Positions 8,057 through 17,287 of a stretch of 64,000 bases of DNA are shown here, in pieces. Positions within the stretch are counted from its first letter, which is position 1. Each line of letters starts with the position of its first letter. The position numbers and the translations under genes were made by a program. Location of the stretch: contig JBJZOS010000004.1 of the NCBI GenBank assembly GCA_046269235.1, positions 1-64,000 of the forward strand, in the 5' to 3' direction. Origin of the DNA: Soonwooa sp032078105 (lineage in GTDB: Bacteria; Bacteroidota; Bacteroidia; Flavobacteriales; Weeksellaceae). The notes beneath the pieces are model-generated. The model was not told the origin of the DNA. It made no database searches and saw nothing but the letters and a program-made list of their open reading frames with translations.

Positions 8057-9295
8057 TTAAAGACTCTTAAGGTATTTTGTAAAGAAGAAAAAATAAATTA
8101 AGCCTTCCCAAACCAAAATCGTAGTTAAGGAAATTCCCATACCGATTAAGCCAAATTCTTTAACCAACTGGAACGAAATAAGTGTCAAAAGAAGCAACGA
8201 TATCGCCGACACCCACGTGTTAATTTCTATTTTTCCTACTGCTGGCAAAAGGTTTCCGTAAATGTTGCGAGAGAGCATTCCAAAGCAAAAACCAAATAAT
8301 AGAATCATGAGTAAGTTGCCGTTTTCAATATATGTTTTTCCAAAAAATAACTGAAGAAGATCTGTTTTAAAAAAGTAAAAAAAGCCGAAAATAAAAATAC
8401 AAATCGGGATGAATAATTTGTAATAGTTTCTTAAATAGGACGTCAAAAATGCTTTGTCTTTATGGTTTTTTGTAAGTCTTGGATAATCGCTCTGCATAAA
8501 ACTTATCGCAAGAAACGGAATGTTCGAAGGTAACAAAATAGCGACTTTATAATTGGCGACAGCGGTTTCGTTCATTAAAAAACTTAATAACAAAATGTCT
8601 AATGAAAATAAAGTTTCGGAAATAACAGACGTGAATGCTGTGAAAATCCCGAAGCGCCATAATTCGCGCGTGTTAGGAAAGAGGCTTTTTTTGAAACTGA
8701 ACATTTCCTTTTTTAACCAAAATAAAGAGGAGAAAGGCATCAGCGCCATTGCGGTCAAATAACCGTAAAATCCCCAATAATAAGTCAGTAAAAAAAGCAG
8801 AATAAATCCACCAATATTATTAACATTATTGATTCTTGCAAAAATGTTATTTCGGCCTGTTATTCTGTAAAAAGTCTGTATATGATTCAGAAAATAAAAT
8901 CCGAAAAGCCTTACACCACAAAATAAAAATATAGTCAGGATGTCATCGTATTTTTCCATGTAGAACATAGAAAAACCAATAAAAATTGCGACCAATACGA
9001 TTTCGTAGAAAAAGCCTTTGAAGAAAAGATAAGACGATAGTTTCCTTTTGTCTTCTTCATCATGTAAGGAGCCGTATCTCAGGAGAATCTGGTTGCTTCC
9101 TAGGCCTGCAAATGGTAAAAATATTGCGAATACGGATAGCACGATGCTGAGAATTCCGAATTCATTTTCTGGCAATAATTTTATAATGACAATTGAGGAT
9201 AAAAACCCACAAATTTTTGCAATCAAAAAAGATAAGAAAACAAAATGCCCTTTATTATTGAAAAAATTATTTAAAAATTCTTTCAAGCTATTCAT
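8057..9295 (-). CDS. Polysaccharide flippase-like membrane protein (Wzx/MOP superfamily)
   Basis: 412 residues, nearly all hydrophobic, with roughly 12 predicted helices and short charged loops. The N-terminus, with FVFLSFLIAKICGFLSSIVIIKLLP in helix 1 and a following GSNQILLRYGS loop, resembles lipid-linked oligosaccharide flippases. Its start overlaps the end of the upstream glycosyltransferase gene by 8 bases, indicating translational coupling. The pair may build and translocate a surface glycan. No other polysaccharide genes flank it, so the glycan is unknown. Confidence 0.8.
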   Translation of the reverse strand: MNSLKEFLNNFFNNKGHFVFLSFLIAKICGFLSSIVIIKLLPENEFGILSIVLSVFAIFLPFAGLGSNQILLRYGSLHDEEDKRKLSSYLFFKGFFYEIVLVAIFIGFSMFYMEKYDDILTIFLFCGVRLFGFYFLNHIQTFYRITGRNNIFARINNVNNIGGFILLFLLTYYWGFYGYLTAMALMPFSSLFWLKKEMFSFKKSLFPNTRELWRFGIFTAFTSVISETLFSLDILLLSFLMNETAVANYKVAILLPSNIPFLAISFMQSDYPRLTKNHKDKAFLTSYLRNYYKLFIPICIFIFGFFYFFKTDLLQLFFGKTYIENGNLLMILLFGFCFGMLSRNIYGNLLPAVGKIEINTWVSAISLLLLTLISFQLVKEFGLIGMGISLTTILVWEGLIYFFFFTKYLKSL

Positions 9296-10439
9296 GTGAT
9301 TTCAGTGTAGCGTGTTGGTTAATAGTCTGCTGGTAGATGTCGTCAAATTGCCTTGCAATCGCCTCTTGAGAAAAATTTTCTACCGCATATTCTCGGATTT
9401 TATTTGGATCTGCAAAGCGGATTTCTCCAGAAACAATTTTTTCTAGTTTATTGTACAAATCCTCTTGATTGGCTTTTTCGACACCAACGGCAAAATTTTC
9501 GATTATAAACTCTTTGGCGCCACCAACTTCTGTTGACACAACAGGAACGCCACAAGCATAAGATTCTAAAATGACACAACCTTGCGTTTCGTTATCGCTG
9601 AAAAGAATGAAACAATCGGAGTTTTGCATTTTTTTGGCAACTTCCTGATAAGAAATGGCACCAAAAACTTCGATGAAAGCGTTTGCGTTAAGTTGTTTTA
9701 TTTTGTTTTGTAAAGGCACGATATCGCCGTCACCGCCAATTTCCAGTTGTACTTTATAATTGTTTTGGTGCAATTTGGCAACAACTTCTATAATTTCCAA
9801 AGGCCTTTTTCTGTCTATTAAACTAGAAACATGTAAAAATCTGAAATTCTGTTTTGGAAACTTCTGCTCACTAATGTCGAAAACCTCTGTCGATACAACA
9901 TTTGTGATAATCTTCATCGGCGTTTTTATTCCAAGTTGAGAAAGGCTTTCTTTCAGATTGTTGCTTACAGGCATTACAAAGTTAGCTTTAGAAGCAATGT
10001 ATTTAGCAATTTTAATAATAAACTGGGAAGTCTTGGCATGATTGTCTTTTTGTAAAGCGGTCCAATGTTCGGTAACAACAAAAGGAATCTTGTATTTTTT
10101 CTTTAAGTAAACCGCAAAAAGCATGTTATTGTGCATGACATTCGCATGGACAATGTCGGGTTTTTGCATAGTTTGAAAGCCTAATTTGTAAGCCTTCATT
10201 CTTCTTCTAAAATTGGTAAGCGAATTCTTGGTATTTCTATAATAAACGATTAGGGTTTTAAGACCATTGATTACTTTTTCATCGAATAGATATTTTTCCT
10301 TTTGATTAGGATCTCCAATCGCATGAAGTACTTCTACATGATGTTGCAAAGCCACGGCTTCTGCGTGGCGTTGTACAAAATTTCCGTTGGTCGGTTCCAA
10401 TTTATTTGGATACCAAGAAGAAATAAAAAGAACTTTCAA
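9288..10439 (-). CDS. Glycosyltransferase, family 4
   Basis: 383 residues with the GT-B two-domain layout. The N-terminal domain has SSWYPNKLEPTNGNFVQRHA (residues 7-26, typical of GT4) and VTEHW at about residue 120. The C-terminal nucleotide-sugar domain (GT4, Glycos_transf_1) has LHVSSLIDRKRPLEII and the E-x7-E region ETQGCVILESYACGVPVV. It would transfer a sugar from a nucleotide donor to a membrane-associated acceptor. It is coupled to the flippase gene by an 8-base overlap, and the upstream gene ends 6 bases away. Confidence 0.88.
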   Translation of the reverse strand: MKVLFISSWYPNKLEPTNGNFVQRHAEAVALQHHVEVLHAIGDPNQKEKYLFDEKVINGLKTLIVYYRNTKNSLTNFRRRMKAYKLGFQTMQKPDIVHANVMHNNMLFAVYLKKKYKIPFVVTEHWTALQKDNHAKTSQFIIKIAKYIASKANFVMPVSNNLKESLSQLGIKTPMKIITNVVSTEVFDISEQKFPKQNFRFLHVSSLIDRKRPLEIIEVVAKLHQNNYKVQLEIGGDGDIVPLQNKIKQLNANAFIEVFGAISYQEVAKKMQNSDCFILFSDNETQGCVILESYACGVPVVSTEVGGAKEFIIENFAVGVEKANQEDLYNKLEKIVSGEIRFADPNKIREYAVENFSQEAIARQFDDIYQQTINQHATLKSHE

Positions 10440-10445
10440 ATGTTA

Positions 10446-10931
10446 CTAAATATTATGCGCCCAACTTCTGCTGAGTGGCTGTAAAAAATGACTTAAAAAA
10501 TCTAAATAAGTATTTTTAGAAAAATCAAAAACCTCGATGTCACGAGAAAGTTCGCCAGATCTTATTTTGTTTTTAAAATCAAGAAGTTTCAAAGTTTTTA
10601 CTTCGCCGTTTTCAACATAGCTAGCTTTCATTCTGTCGAACAAACCAAGTTCATATTCTTTATCAAATTCGCGCATTAAACCTCCCAAAGCATCAATGCT
10701 ACAGCCAGAAGCCATTTCTTTTTCTTCATCAACGCATACAACAATGAATTGATTTTTTTCAATCTTGAAAGACGCTTCCAGCGGTTTGCCATGTGCAGCC
10801 CAAGTTGATAAAAATTCGTAAAGACGCTCGGCAATGTCTTTTGCTTCTTTTGGTGAGAAAGGACGAGATGCCGGATATATAATGACTCTGTAGTCGTTGG
10901 TTTCTACAATGCTAGATTCTTCAATTTTCAT
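10446..10931 (-). CDS. Conserved Bacteroidota protein, often mislabelled ABC transporter ATPase
   Basis: 161 residues, cytoplasmic, with no signal peptide or membrane helix. Homologues are commonly annotated as ABC transporter ATPase, but no Walker A (GxxxxGKS/T), signature or Walker B motif is present, so that label is unsupported. Notable stretches are VIIYPASRPFSPKEAKDIAERL, LSTWAAHGKPLEASFKIE and VDEEKEMASGCSIDALGGLMREF. The CSIDAL motif is preserved-looking and could be a functional site. It lies upstream of the glycosyltransferase gene, and the Fe-S protein genes precede it. The function is unknown. Confidence 0.75.
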   Translation of the reverse strand: MKIEESSIVETNDYRVIIYPASRPFSPKEAKDIAERLYEFLSTWAAHGKPLEASFKIEKNQFIVVCVDEEKEMASGCSIDALGGLMREFDKEYELGLFDRMKASYVENGEVKTLKLLDFKNKIRSGELSRDIEVFDFSKNTYLDFLSHFLQPLSRSWAHNI

Positions 10932-11000
10932 GTCAGAATGGTTTTAAAATTAAAGTATAAAATTACGAATTATTATTTAGTTTTAATATTGACAAAAAAT

Positions 11001-11025
11001 AAAACCCAAGCAAAGCCCGAGTTTT
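11001..11025 (-). terminator. Probable terminator after the CCG-domain gene
   Basis: On the minus strand AAAACTCGGG-CTTTG-CTTGGGTTTT folds through ten pairs including G-U wobbles and is followed by a T-rich tract. It lies 27 bases past the stop of the gene ending at 11052. Confidence 0.5.
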
Positions 11026-11051
11026 AATAATATCTTGAAACTTATTAAAGT

Positions 11052-11837
11052 CTACAAATCGTCAGCTTCGGCAAGAAGTTCGACAATGTCTTTAACTTGT
11101 ACTTCTTCATTTTTATTGAAGTGTTTAACACCATCGGTCATCATGGTGTTGCAGAATGGACAACCTGTGGCGATAACTTTTGGATCTTCTTTAAGTGCTT
11201 CTTCTGTTCTTTCCACATTGATGTCTTTATTTCCTTTTTCTGGCTCTTTGAACATCTGCGCACCACCAGCACCACAACAAAGTCCGTTGGTTTTGCAACG
11301 CTTCATCTCTACCAATTCGGCGTCAAGCTTTTCTAAAAGCATTCTTGGCGCTTCGTATTCACCGTTACCGCGACCTAGATAGCATGGATCGTGGAAGGTA
11401 ATTCTTTTCCCTTTGAATTGTCCTCCTTCAATTTTTAGACGTCCTTCTTCCATTAATTGCTTAAGGAATTGCGTGTGATGAAGAACTTCAAATTTTCCAC
11501 CTAGACTTGGATATTCGTTTTTTAAAGTATTGAAACAATGCGGGCAAGCCGTTACAATTTTTTTAACATCGTAAGCATTAAGAATTTCGATGTTGGTTAA
11601 TGCCATCATTTGGAAGATAAATTCGTTACCAGCACGTTTTGCCGGATCGCCAGTACAAGATTCTTCCTGACCTAGAACAGCAAATTCTACACCTATTTTG
11701 TGTAAAATTTTACAAAAAGCTTTGGTGATTTTTTTTGCACGATCGTCAAAACTTCCTGCGCAACCAACCCAAAACAAAACTTCAGGAGATTTTCCTTCGG
11801 CAGCATATTCTGCCATTGTTTTTATAGTGAAATCCAT
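11052..11837 (-). CDS. CCG-domain Fe-S oxidoreductase subunit (HdrB/GlpC/LutA-like)
   Basis: 261 residues with two cysteine-rich CCG repeats. The first half has WVGCAGSFDDR and ACPHCFNTLKNEYP. The second has the core CCGAGGAQMF and ends ATGCPFCNTMMTDG. Such domains bind a non-cubane or [4Fe-4S] cluster in heterodisulfide-reductase-like and lactate/glycerol-phosphate oxidation complexes. The gene lies 95 bases after a membrane ferredoxin-type gene on the same strand, and together they look like one electron-transfer module to the quinone pool. The electron donor is unknown. Confidence 0.85.
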   Translation of the reverse strand: MDFTIKTMAEYAAEGKSPEVLFWVGCAGSFDDRAKKITKAFCKILHKIGVEFAVLGQEESCTGDPAKRAGNEFIFQMMALTNIEILNAYDVKKIVTACPHCFNTLKNEYPSLGGKFEVLHHTQFLKQLMEEGRLKIEGGQFKGKRITFHDPCYLGRGNGEYEAPRMLLEKLDAELVEMKRCKTNGLCCGAGGAQMFKEPEKGNKDINVERTEEALKEDPKVIATGCPFCNTMMTDGVKHFNKNEEVQVKDIVELLAEADDL

Positions 11838-11932
11838 TTTTTTAATTTATCAATGTATCAGTGACACAATTTACCAATATCTTAAAAACCAAAAGCATCA
11901 TTGGTAGATTGTTAAATTATTTAATTATTACA

Positions 11933-13267
11933 TTATTCGGTTGCCCAATTCAATCTGTCGCTTTGGTTGTATTGCCATGGTGCAGCATTGTTTTCGATAT
12001 TGGTCATCATTAAGTTAAGTTCTGTCGGCGCCGCAGATTGCTCCATCACTAGGAATCTTCTCATTTCAAAAATGATAGATAGCGGATCGAGTAGGATAGG
12101 GCAAGCTTCTGTACAGGCGTTGCAAGTTGTGCATGCCCACAGTTCTTCTTTCGTAATATAATCGTTTAACAACTTTTTGCCATCGTCAACAAATTTGCCA
12201 CCGTTGGCATCCATATTTTTGCTCACTTCTTCTAGACGGTCACGTGTTTTCATCATGATAAGGCGTGGCGAAAGTTCTTTGCCTGTAATATTGGCAGGGC
12301 AACTTGCAGTACAACGTCCACATTCGGTACACGAATAGGCATTAAGAAGTTGAACTTTATTTAAATCAAAAATATCTTCCGCTCCGAATTTTGCTGGCGC
12401 TTCTTCTGCACCTTCAGTTGGTGCTGCGTAAGGATCGGCGTTTGGATCCATCATCAATTTGATTTCTTTGGTAACAGATTCCAAATCGTTGAATTCTCCT
12501 TTCGGGTTTAGGTTGGCATACCAAGTGCTTGGGAATGCCAAAATAATATGCAAATGTTTAGAATAGTAAAGATAATTCATGAAGAATAAAATCCCCACAA
12601 AATGGAACCACCAAGCGAATTTTTCAACAAAGATTAAGAAGCCGTCATCAAAACTAAACCACTCCAAAATCGGTACGATGAATGCATTACTAATTGGGAA
12701 AGATCCTACAGCATGATAAACGCCTCGAGATTGTAGAATAGATTCTGACGCATTTAGCTTGAAGAAAGCCATCATTAGCGCAAATTCGATAATCAAAATC
12801 CAGTTAGCGTCATCTTTTGGCCAACCGAAAAGTTCTTTCATGTTAAGACGTTTAACACCGTAAAAATTTCTTCTAATAAAGAAAACGACTACGCCAATAA
12901 CCACCAATAAAGCTAAAACTTCTAAGGTCGCAGTGAAGAAATTATAAATCGAGTCTCCTAAAATCGAATGTAAGAAACGGTGCGTGCCGAAAATACCATC
13001 AACGATAATTTCTAAAAGATCGATATTGATAATGACAAAACCAATATAGACAAATAGGTGAAGAATCCCCGCAACGGGACGTTGGCCCATTTTGCTTTGT
13101 CCAAGCGCCACACGTGTCATTGTTGCCCAACGTTCGGATCTTCTGTCGGATCTGTTAATGTCTCTACCAAGGTTGATATTTCTGTAAATCTTTTGTAAGC
13201 TTTTTGCAAACATGCCAAAGCCAACGATAAGGAGAATTACAAAAATGATGTTGTCAATATACTGCAT
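11933..13267 (-). CDS. Membrane-bound 4Fe-4S electron-transfer protein (HdrC/NarI-like fusion)
   Basis: 444 residues. The N-terminal half has about five membrane helices with histidines (LHLFVYIGFVII, WWFHFVGILFFMNYLYYSKHLHI) suggesting a NarI-like b-haem domain. The C-terminal half carries two 4Fe-4S motifs, CTECGRCTASCP (residues 313-324) and CTTCNACTEACP (379-390). It plausibly passes electrons between a cytoplasmic partner and quinone, with the CCG protein encoded next to it. The ATG at 13267 is chosen because the longer reading starts at TTG only three codons earlier. It lies 12 bases after the MCE gene. Confidence 0.85.
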   Translation of the reverse strand: MQYIDNIIFVILLIVGFGMFAKSLQKIYRNINLGRDINRSDRRSERWATMTRVALGQSKMGQRPVAGILHLFVYIGFVIINIDLLEIIVDGIFGTHRFLHSILGDSIYNFFTATLEVLALLVVIGVVVFFIRRNFYGVKRLNMKELFGWPKDDANWILIIEFALMMAFFKLNASESILQSRGVYHAVGSFPISNAFIVPILEWFSFDDGFLIFVEKFAWWFHFVGILFFMNYLYYSKHLHIILAFPSTWYANLNPKGEFNDLESVTKEIKLMMDPNADPYAAPTEGAEEAPAKFGAEDIFDLNKVQLLNAYSCTECGRCTASCPANITGKELSPRLIMMKTRDRLEEVSKNMDANGGKFVDDGKKLLNDYITKEELWACTTCNACTEACPILLDPLSIIFEMRRFLVMEQSAAPTELNLMMTNIENNAAPWQYNQSDRLNWATE

Positions 13268-13279
13268 ATCAATCAAAAA

Positions 13280-14221
13280 TTATTTTTTACCAAATACGGA
13301 AATGTTGATATAACGCTTAGGATTTGCTTTAAGGTCTTCTATTAAAGCATTAAGGTTACTAGATGTCTTGTTCAGATTGTTGTAAAGGTCTTCATCTTTG
13401 GTAAGTTTTCCAAGAGAACCTTCGCCATTTTGTATGCCTGCAATAACAGAATTGAGTTTGTCAGCAGTGGTGCTAAGATTATCGATCGCAGAGTTAAGTT
13501 TTTTAACATCAACATTATCTGCAACATTCCCGAACTTATCCACTGTAGCTTTTGTTGAAACCAAAGTCTTGTTGGCATTATCAACCACAGACCTAACACC
13601 TGCTTCATTATTCGCCAACATTCTGTTAGTTTGGTCAGCGGTAACTTTGAAGGCAGAAACCGTTTGGTTAAGGTTTGCTAAAAGCACTTTTATTTGTTGA
13701 CGATTTTGCTCATCTACAATCTTATTAGCGCTAACCATTGTCGAATCTAGTTTTGTCAAAACACTTGATATCTGATCTTTGACAGGACCAACTTGTGATG
13801 CCAAAGAGTTAAGCATTGACAATTGTAAGTTGCCTTTAAGTGTATCACCATTTTTTGCTAAAACATTTCCTTTTGCAAGATTTATTCTGAGCTCTTTTCC
13901 AGACATAAGGCCTGGTTCAAAAATTTCAACATTAGAATTTTTTGTAAATTCAAACTCGTCATCAACCGTAATCTGTACGACAAAATGTATGTCGCCACCT
14001 GCGATTGGTACTGGCTTAATCTCAGAAACTTGCCCAACACGTAAACCATTTATAGAAACTGGGTTTGACTTTGCTAAGCCTTCTACATTGTCATATTTGA
14101 TGTAATATTGATTGTCTGTAGAAAAGATATTTTTTCCCTTCATGAATTGAAATAATATCGTAAAGGAAATAATCGCAAAAATTGCAATAAGACCAGCTTT
14201 TAATTCTTTACTTAACTTCAC
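13280..14221 (-). CDS. MlaD/MCE family lipid-transport substrate-binding protein
   Basis: 313 residues starting at GTG. A single N-terminal membrane anchor (about residues 7-27) is followed by one MCE domain (about residues 37-117; GLAKSNPVSINGLRVGQV, SNVEIFEPGLMSGKELRI). A long helical, Asn/Thr/Lys-rich C-terminal region (120-290) with repeated TVDKFGNVADN/LNSAIDNLSTTADKL heptads follows, as in MlaD/Mce proteins that shuttle phospholipids between the membranes. The usual MlaE permease and MlaF ATPase genes are not adjacent, so the partner ABC transporter must be elsewhere. It is probably cotranscribed with the downstream Fe-S gene. Confidence 0.85.
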   Translation of the reverse strand: MKLSKELKAGLIAIFAIISFTILFQFMKGKNIFSTDNQYYIKYDNVEGLAKSNPVSINGLRVGQVSEIKPVPIAGGDIHFVVQITVDDEFEFTKNSNVEIFEPGLMSGKELRINLAKGNVLAKNGDTLKGNLQLSMLNSLASQVGPVKDQISSVLTKLDSTMVSANKIVDEQNRQQIKVLLANLNQTVSAFKVTADQTNRMLANNEAGVRSVVDNANKTLVSTKATVDKFGNVADNVDVKKLNSAIDNLSTTADKLNSVIAGIQNGEGSLGKLTKDEDLYNNLNKTSSNLNALIEDLKANPKRYINISVFGKK

Positions 14222-14290
14222 GTAAATAATTTTTTTTAGGTTACAAATATAAGAATATTGCAGTTAATATTCTTTCTAAATAAAAACAAG

Positions 14291-14319
14291 AAAGCGACCT
14301 GCAAATTGCAAGCCGCTTT
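14291..14319 (-). terminator. Terminator of the PpiD-like gene
   Basis: AAAGCGACCTGCAA and TTGCAAGCCGCTTT pair on the minus strand with two G-U wobbles and are followed by a T-rich run, 26 bases past the stop. Confidence 0.7.
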
Positions 14320-14344
14320 TGTTATAATTTTAAGTAATTTCTTA

Positions 14345-16492
14345 CTATTGATGTCCTGTTTTGTCCCAAACTTCAATTCTGTAATCTTTGATGTCGGCGT
14401 TATCTTGGAGAGATTTAAGATAACCTTGTCCGAACATATTACTATTTTGTTGTTGGATTGCATCTATAACTTGCTTAGCATCGCCAGGCATTTTGTTGCT
14501 TTTGATCGACTTAGGTTGTATAACAAATACACCTGCCATACCTTCGATAGGTTGAGAGATTTTGTTCTTAGCAACGCCGAATGCAGCACCTGCAACTTTA
14601 GCTTCCATAGATCCACCAATGTTGGCGTTGAAGAAATTGATGTCAGAATTTGCTTTTGTTGTGTTAAACATTTTCGCAATTTGATCTAGACTTCCTGCTT
14701 TCGCGGCGTTTATTTTATCAATAATCTTTTTAGCTAGTAATTTATTTTTAACAATCGGTTCGATTTGTTCTCTAACGCTTTCTGGGTTAGCAAGACCAGC
14801 ATCTTGTTTGCCAACTAGGTAAGCGACAATACGATCTCCTGTACCATCAACGGTAAAGATGTCGCTATCGCCGATTTCTCTTTTCTTGTCAAATGCCCAA
14901 GTTAAGATTTCGCCATCTTTATCAGTTCCTAAACCAGGTAATTGTCCTTGGAATCTTGTAACTGCTTTCGGATTTTGCATGTTGAAACCTCCTTTTTTAG
15001 CAATGTTACTAAACTCGTTAAAGCTCTTACCTTGGATTTGTTGGATGAATCTAGTTGCTTTGTTGTGTACCTCGCTTTCAGTTTTGTCAGAGGCTTTAAT
15101 CGCTTTTGCTAAATGCGCTACTTTGTAAGCCATAGCGCCAGATTTTTTATCATCAACTTTTATGATGTGGTAACCGAATTGCGTCTCAGCAAGTCCGATT
15201 GATCCTTTGCTGTTGTTTGCTAAGAAATTAAGATATCCTGGCGCAAATTGCGATTCTGGTGTTGTCCAACCCACGCTACCTTTTCTTTCTACAGCGTTAG
15301 GCTCGTCAGAGAATTTTAAATCTTTATCAAAATTAGAAGCATTAGATTTAACATCAGCTAAGATGCTATCAGCTAATTTTTTTGCTTGCTCTTTAGTTCT
15401 TGTTGCAGTTGATCTTTCAGCGCCTTTGTAGCCGATTAAGATATGGCTTGACATTGTAGAATCTGTCGGCTTCTTGTCTATTAATTTTGAAACGATATAA
15501 TAATTTTGCTCTTTGTAAGGTCCAAAAGTTTGTCCCACTGCAGCACCTGCAATTTTATCCTTCAAAGATGATGGCAATTGCTCGGGCTTTAGATACTGAG
15601 GTATGTAAGGCACGTCAGAGTTCAATTCCACAAACATTGAGTCGTTCTTTGTGTTTTGGAAATTTTCAGTTCCGTTAGAGGCATCAGATCCTTTTAAGAA
15701 TAACTTGTTAAGCTCGTTAAGAGAGGTTGCATCATCCTGTGTGCTTGGTGTTGCTGGGAAGTATACATAACCAATGTTACGGTTAGCATCAACTTTGAAC
15801 CTTGTTGGGTGCAACTTGATATAATCCGTAAGATCTTGCGTTGTTACTTTTGTAGGATTTGTTTTTTCGAAACTTGTATAATCTACTTTTACATAATCAA
15901 TATTTGCGATTTCGTCACGTTGTTTGATAACAAGATCCGCTTCTTTTTTGCTAGCAGTAATACCATTTCCTATGTTTCCGAAAAGAATTCTTGCCATCAT
16001 TCTGTACTCGATAGATTTTTTGTTTCTAATCCAAGCGTTGTACATTTCTGCTTGACCAGCTTCTTGTAGACCTTCGATTTGTTTTTTGATGTCTTGAAGT
16101 TTGAAGTTTCCTTTTTCGTCAAAGTTAGACGGGTTTTGTGCAAACATTGGATCGTACTGAAGTTGACTCCAGAACATATCGTCCGTTAACTCAAGACCTA
16201 GTTTTTCAAATTCTTGTTTAATCAATTTTGACTGTACCAAAACTTGCCAAGCTTGCTCTTCAAGTCCATTTTGAGGTTGTCCTTGTTGTTGCGCTTGCTG
16301 CTGAAGTACAAATAATTGGTCGTTGAACTCGTCACGGCTAATTTCTTCACCATTAACTTTTCCTAAAATATTAGGGTTTTTACCAAAAATTTTATCGATA
16401 GAATCTGGATTTACCAAGAAAGCTAATAAAGCCAAGGCAATAACACCCATCAATAACCAAGGTCGTTTTCTAATCTCTCCTAAAACTGCCAT
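14345..16492 (-). CDS. PpiD-like membrane-anchored peptidyl-prolyl isomerase (SurA_N domain)
   Basis: 715 residues. One N-terminal membrane helix (about residues 13-28) holds the protein at the periplasmic face. A SurA-type N-terminal chaperone domain (GKVNGEEISRDEFNDQL, then an LVQSKLIKQEFEKLGLELTDD helix) precedes a parvulin rotamase domain. That domain is marked by SSHILIGYKG, the QFAPGYLNFL loop and QFGYHIIKVDDKKSG. The C-terminal third is a second chaperone-like region. The architecture and length match PpiD, which aids folding of proteins leaving SecYEG. A YfgM-like partner is encoded at 31381-32082. It is monocistronic with a clear terminator. Confidence 0.9.
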   Translation of the reverse strand: MAVLGEIRKRPWLLMGVIALALLAFLVNPDSIDKIFGKNPNILGKVNGEEISRDEFNDQLFVLQQQAQQQGQPQNGLEEQAWQVLVQSKLIKQEFEKLGLELTDDMFWSQLQYDPMFAQNPSNFDEKGNFKLQDIKKQIEGLQEAGQAEMYNAWIRNKKSIEYRMMARILFGNIGNGITASKKEADLVIKQRDEIANIDYVKVDYTSFEKTNPTKVTTQDLTDYIKLHPTRFKVDANRNIGYVYFPATPSTQDDATSLNELNKLFLKGSDASNGTENFQNTKNDSMFVELNSDVPYIPQYLKPEQLPSSLKDKIAGAAVGQTFGPYKEQNYYIVSKLIDKKPTDSTMSSHILIGYKGAERSTATRTKEQAKKLADSILADVKSNASNFDKDLKFSDEPNAVERKGSVGWTTPESQFAPGYLNFLANNSKGSIGLAETQFGYHIIKVDDKKSGAMAYKVAHLAKAIKASDKTESEVHNKATRFIQQIQGKSFNEFSNIAKKGGFNMQNPKAVTRFQGQLPGLGTDKDGEILTWAFDKKREIGDSDIFTVDGTGDRIVAYLVGKQDAGLANPESVREQIEPIVKNKLLAKKIIDKINAAKAGSLDQIAKMFNTTKANSDINFFNANIGGSMEAKVAGAAFGVAKNKISQPIEGMAGVFVIQPKSIKSNKMPGDAKQVIDAIQQQNSNMFGQGYLKSLQDNADIKDYRIEVWDKTGHQ

Positions 16493-16596
16493 TTTTTGTT
16501 ATGTGTTTATAATCAATCCGCGAAAATACATATTTTTGAACTAAAATGAAAAATTTGTTTTAAACTTTTATCATTCTCAAAAGTCTTTTATGAAAA

Positions 16597-16625
16597 AGCC
16601 ATCGAAAAAATAATTTTCGATGGCT
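16597..16625 (-). terminator. Terminator of the sigma/anti-sigma/Spy-like operon
   Basis: AGCCATCGAAAA and TTTTCGATGGCT are a perfect 12-base inverted repeat with a short loop. It lies 23 bases beyond the last gene of the operon. Confidence 0.75.
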
Positions 16626-16647
16626 GATATATTTTTACTATGAATGC

Positions 16648-17271
16648 TTAATGACCGCCATATTTTTTGTCCATAATCTTATCACGCACTTTTCCTTCTG
16701 TTTGGAAGAGTTTGAGGACTTGTTGTGGCGTCAATATTTTTAAAAACTTATCGGCATATAATTTTCGGTTATCTAAAAGTTGTTTGCCAACTTCAAAACT
16801 TTCATCAAGTTTTTGCTTAGCCTCATCATGGCTAAGTTTGTCGATGTTAACTATTCCTTTAAATTTATCTTTAATCTGTTTTTGATTATTAGTGTATTGT
16901 TCAAAAATTTCTTTAAACTCGGCTTCAGATTCTTTCGGAATATCTAATTCTTCAAGGAAAATATCCTGTTTTACCGTTTGCATAAATTGTGACCGCTCAC
17001 GAGGACTCATATTTTTCATCATCTCGTGACGTTCTTCCTTATTCATCCCTTGCCAGTTGGATATATTTTGCGTTTGGCTTGGCATACTTCGGACTCTTTC
17101 ATTTTGCATCGGCGAAAGACTTGTTGTGCCAAGACTTCCTCTTAACGAGGTGTTGCCAAGATTTTCTGATGAAGTACGATTTCTATCAGTACTTCCTCCA
17201 CGACGATCGGTTTGCGCATTAATTTGCGCCATCGAAGAAATTAATATTAAACTAAAAAATAATTTTTTCAT
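16648..17271 (-). CDS. Periplasmic Spy/CpxP-like helical protein
   Basis: 207 residues with a signal peptide ending NAQ (about residue 20). An unstructured Ser/Arg/Thr-rich stretch to about residue 70 is followed by an all-helical domain. The sequences NKEERHEMMKNMSPRERSQFMQ and KILTPQQVLKLFQTEGKVRDKIM contain the LTPQQ-type element of the Spy/CpxP/CnrX group of periplasmic chaperone or metal-stress sensors. It is the third gene of an ECF-sigma operon, 16 bases after the anti-sigma-like gene, so it may be a regulon effector or the sensor of that system. The family call is from pattern and context, not a full match. Confidence 0.6.
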   Translation of the reverse strand: MKKLFFSLILISSMAQINAQTDRRGGSTDRNRTSSENLGNTSLRGSLGTTSLSPMQNERVRSMPSQTQNISNWQGMNKEERHEMMKNMSPRERSQFMQTVKQDIFLEELDIPKESEAEFKEIFEQYTNNQKQIKDKFKGIVNIDKLSHDEAKQKLDESFEVGKQLLDNRKLYADKFLKILTPQQVLKLFQTEGKVRDKIMDKKYGGH

Positions 17272-17287
17272 AACTCTCTTTTTTCAA

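Noticed and set aside
14236..14463. 75-codon minus-strand reading frame at the 3' end of the PpiD-like gene
   Set aside because: It overlaps that gene in another frame and spans its terminator.
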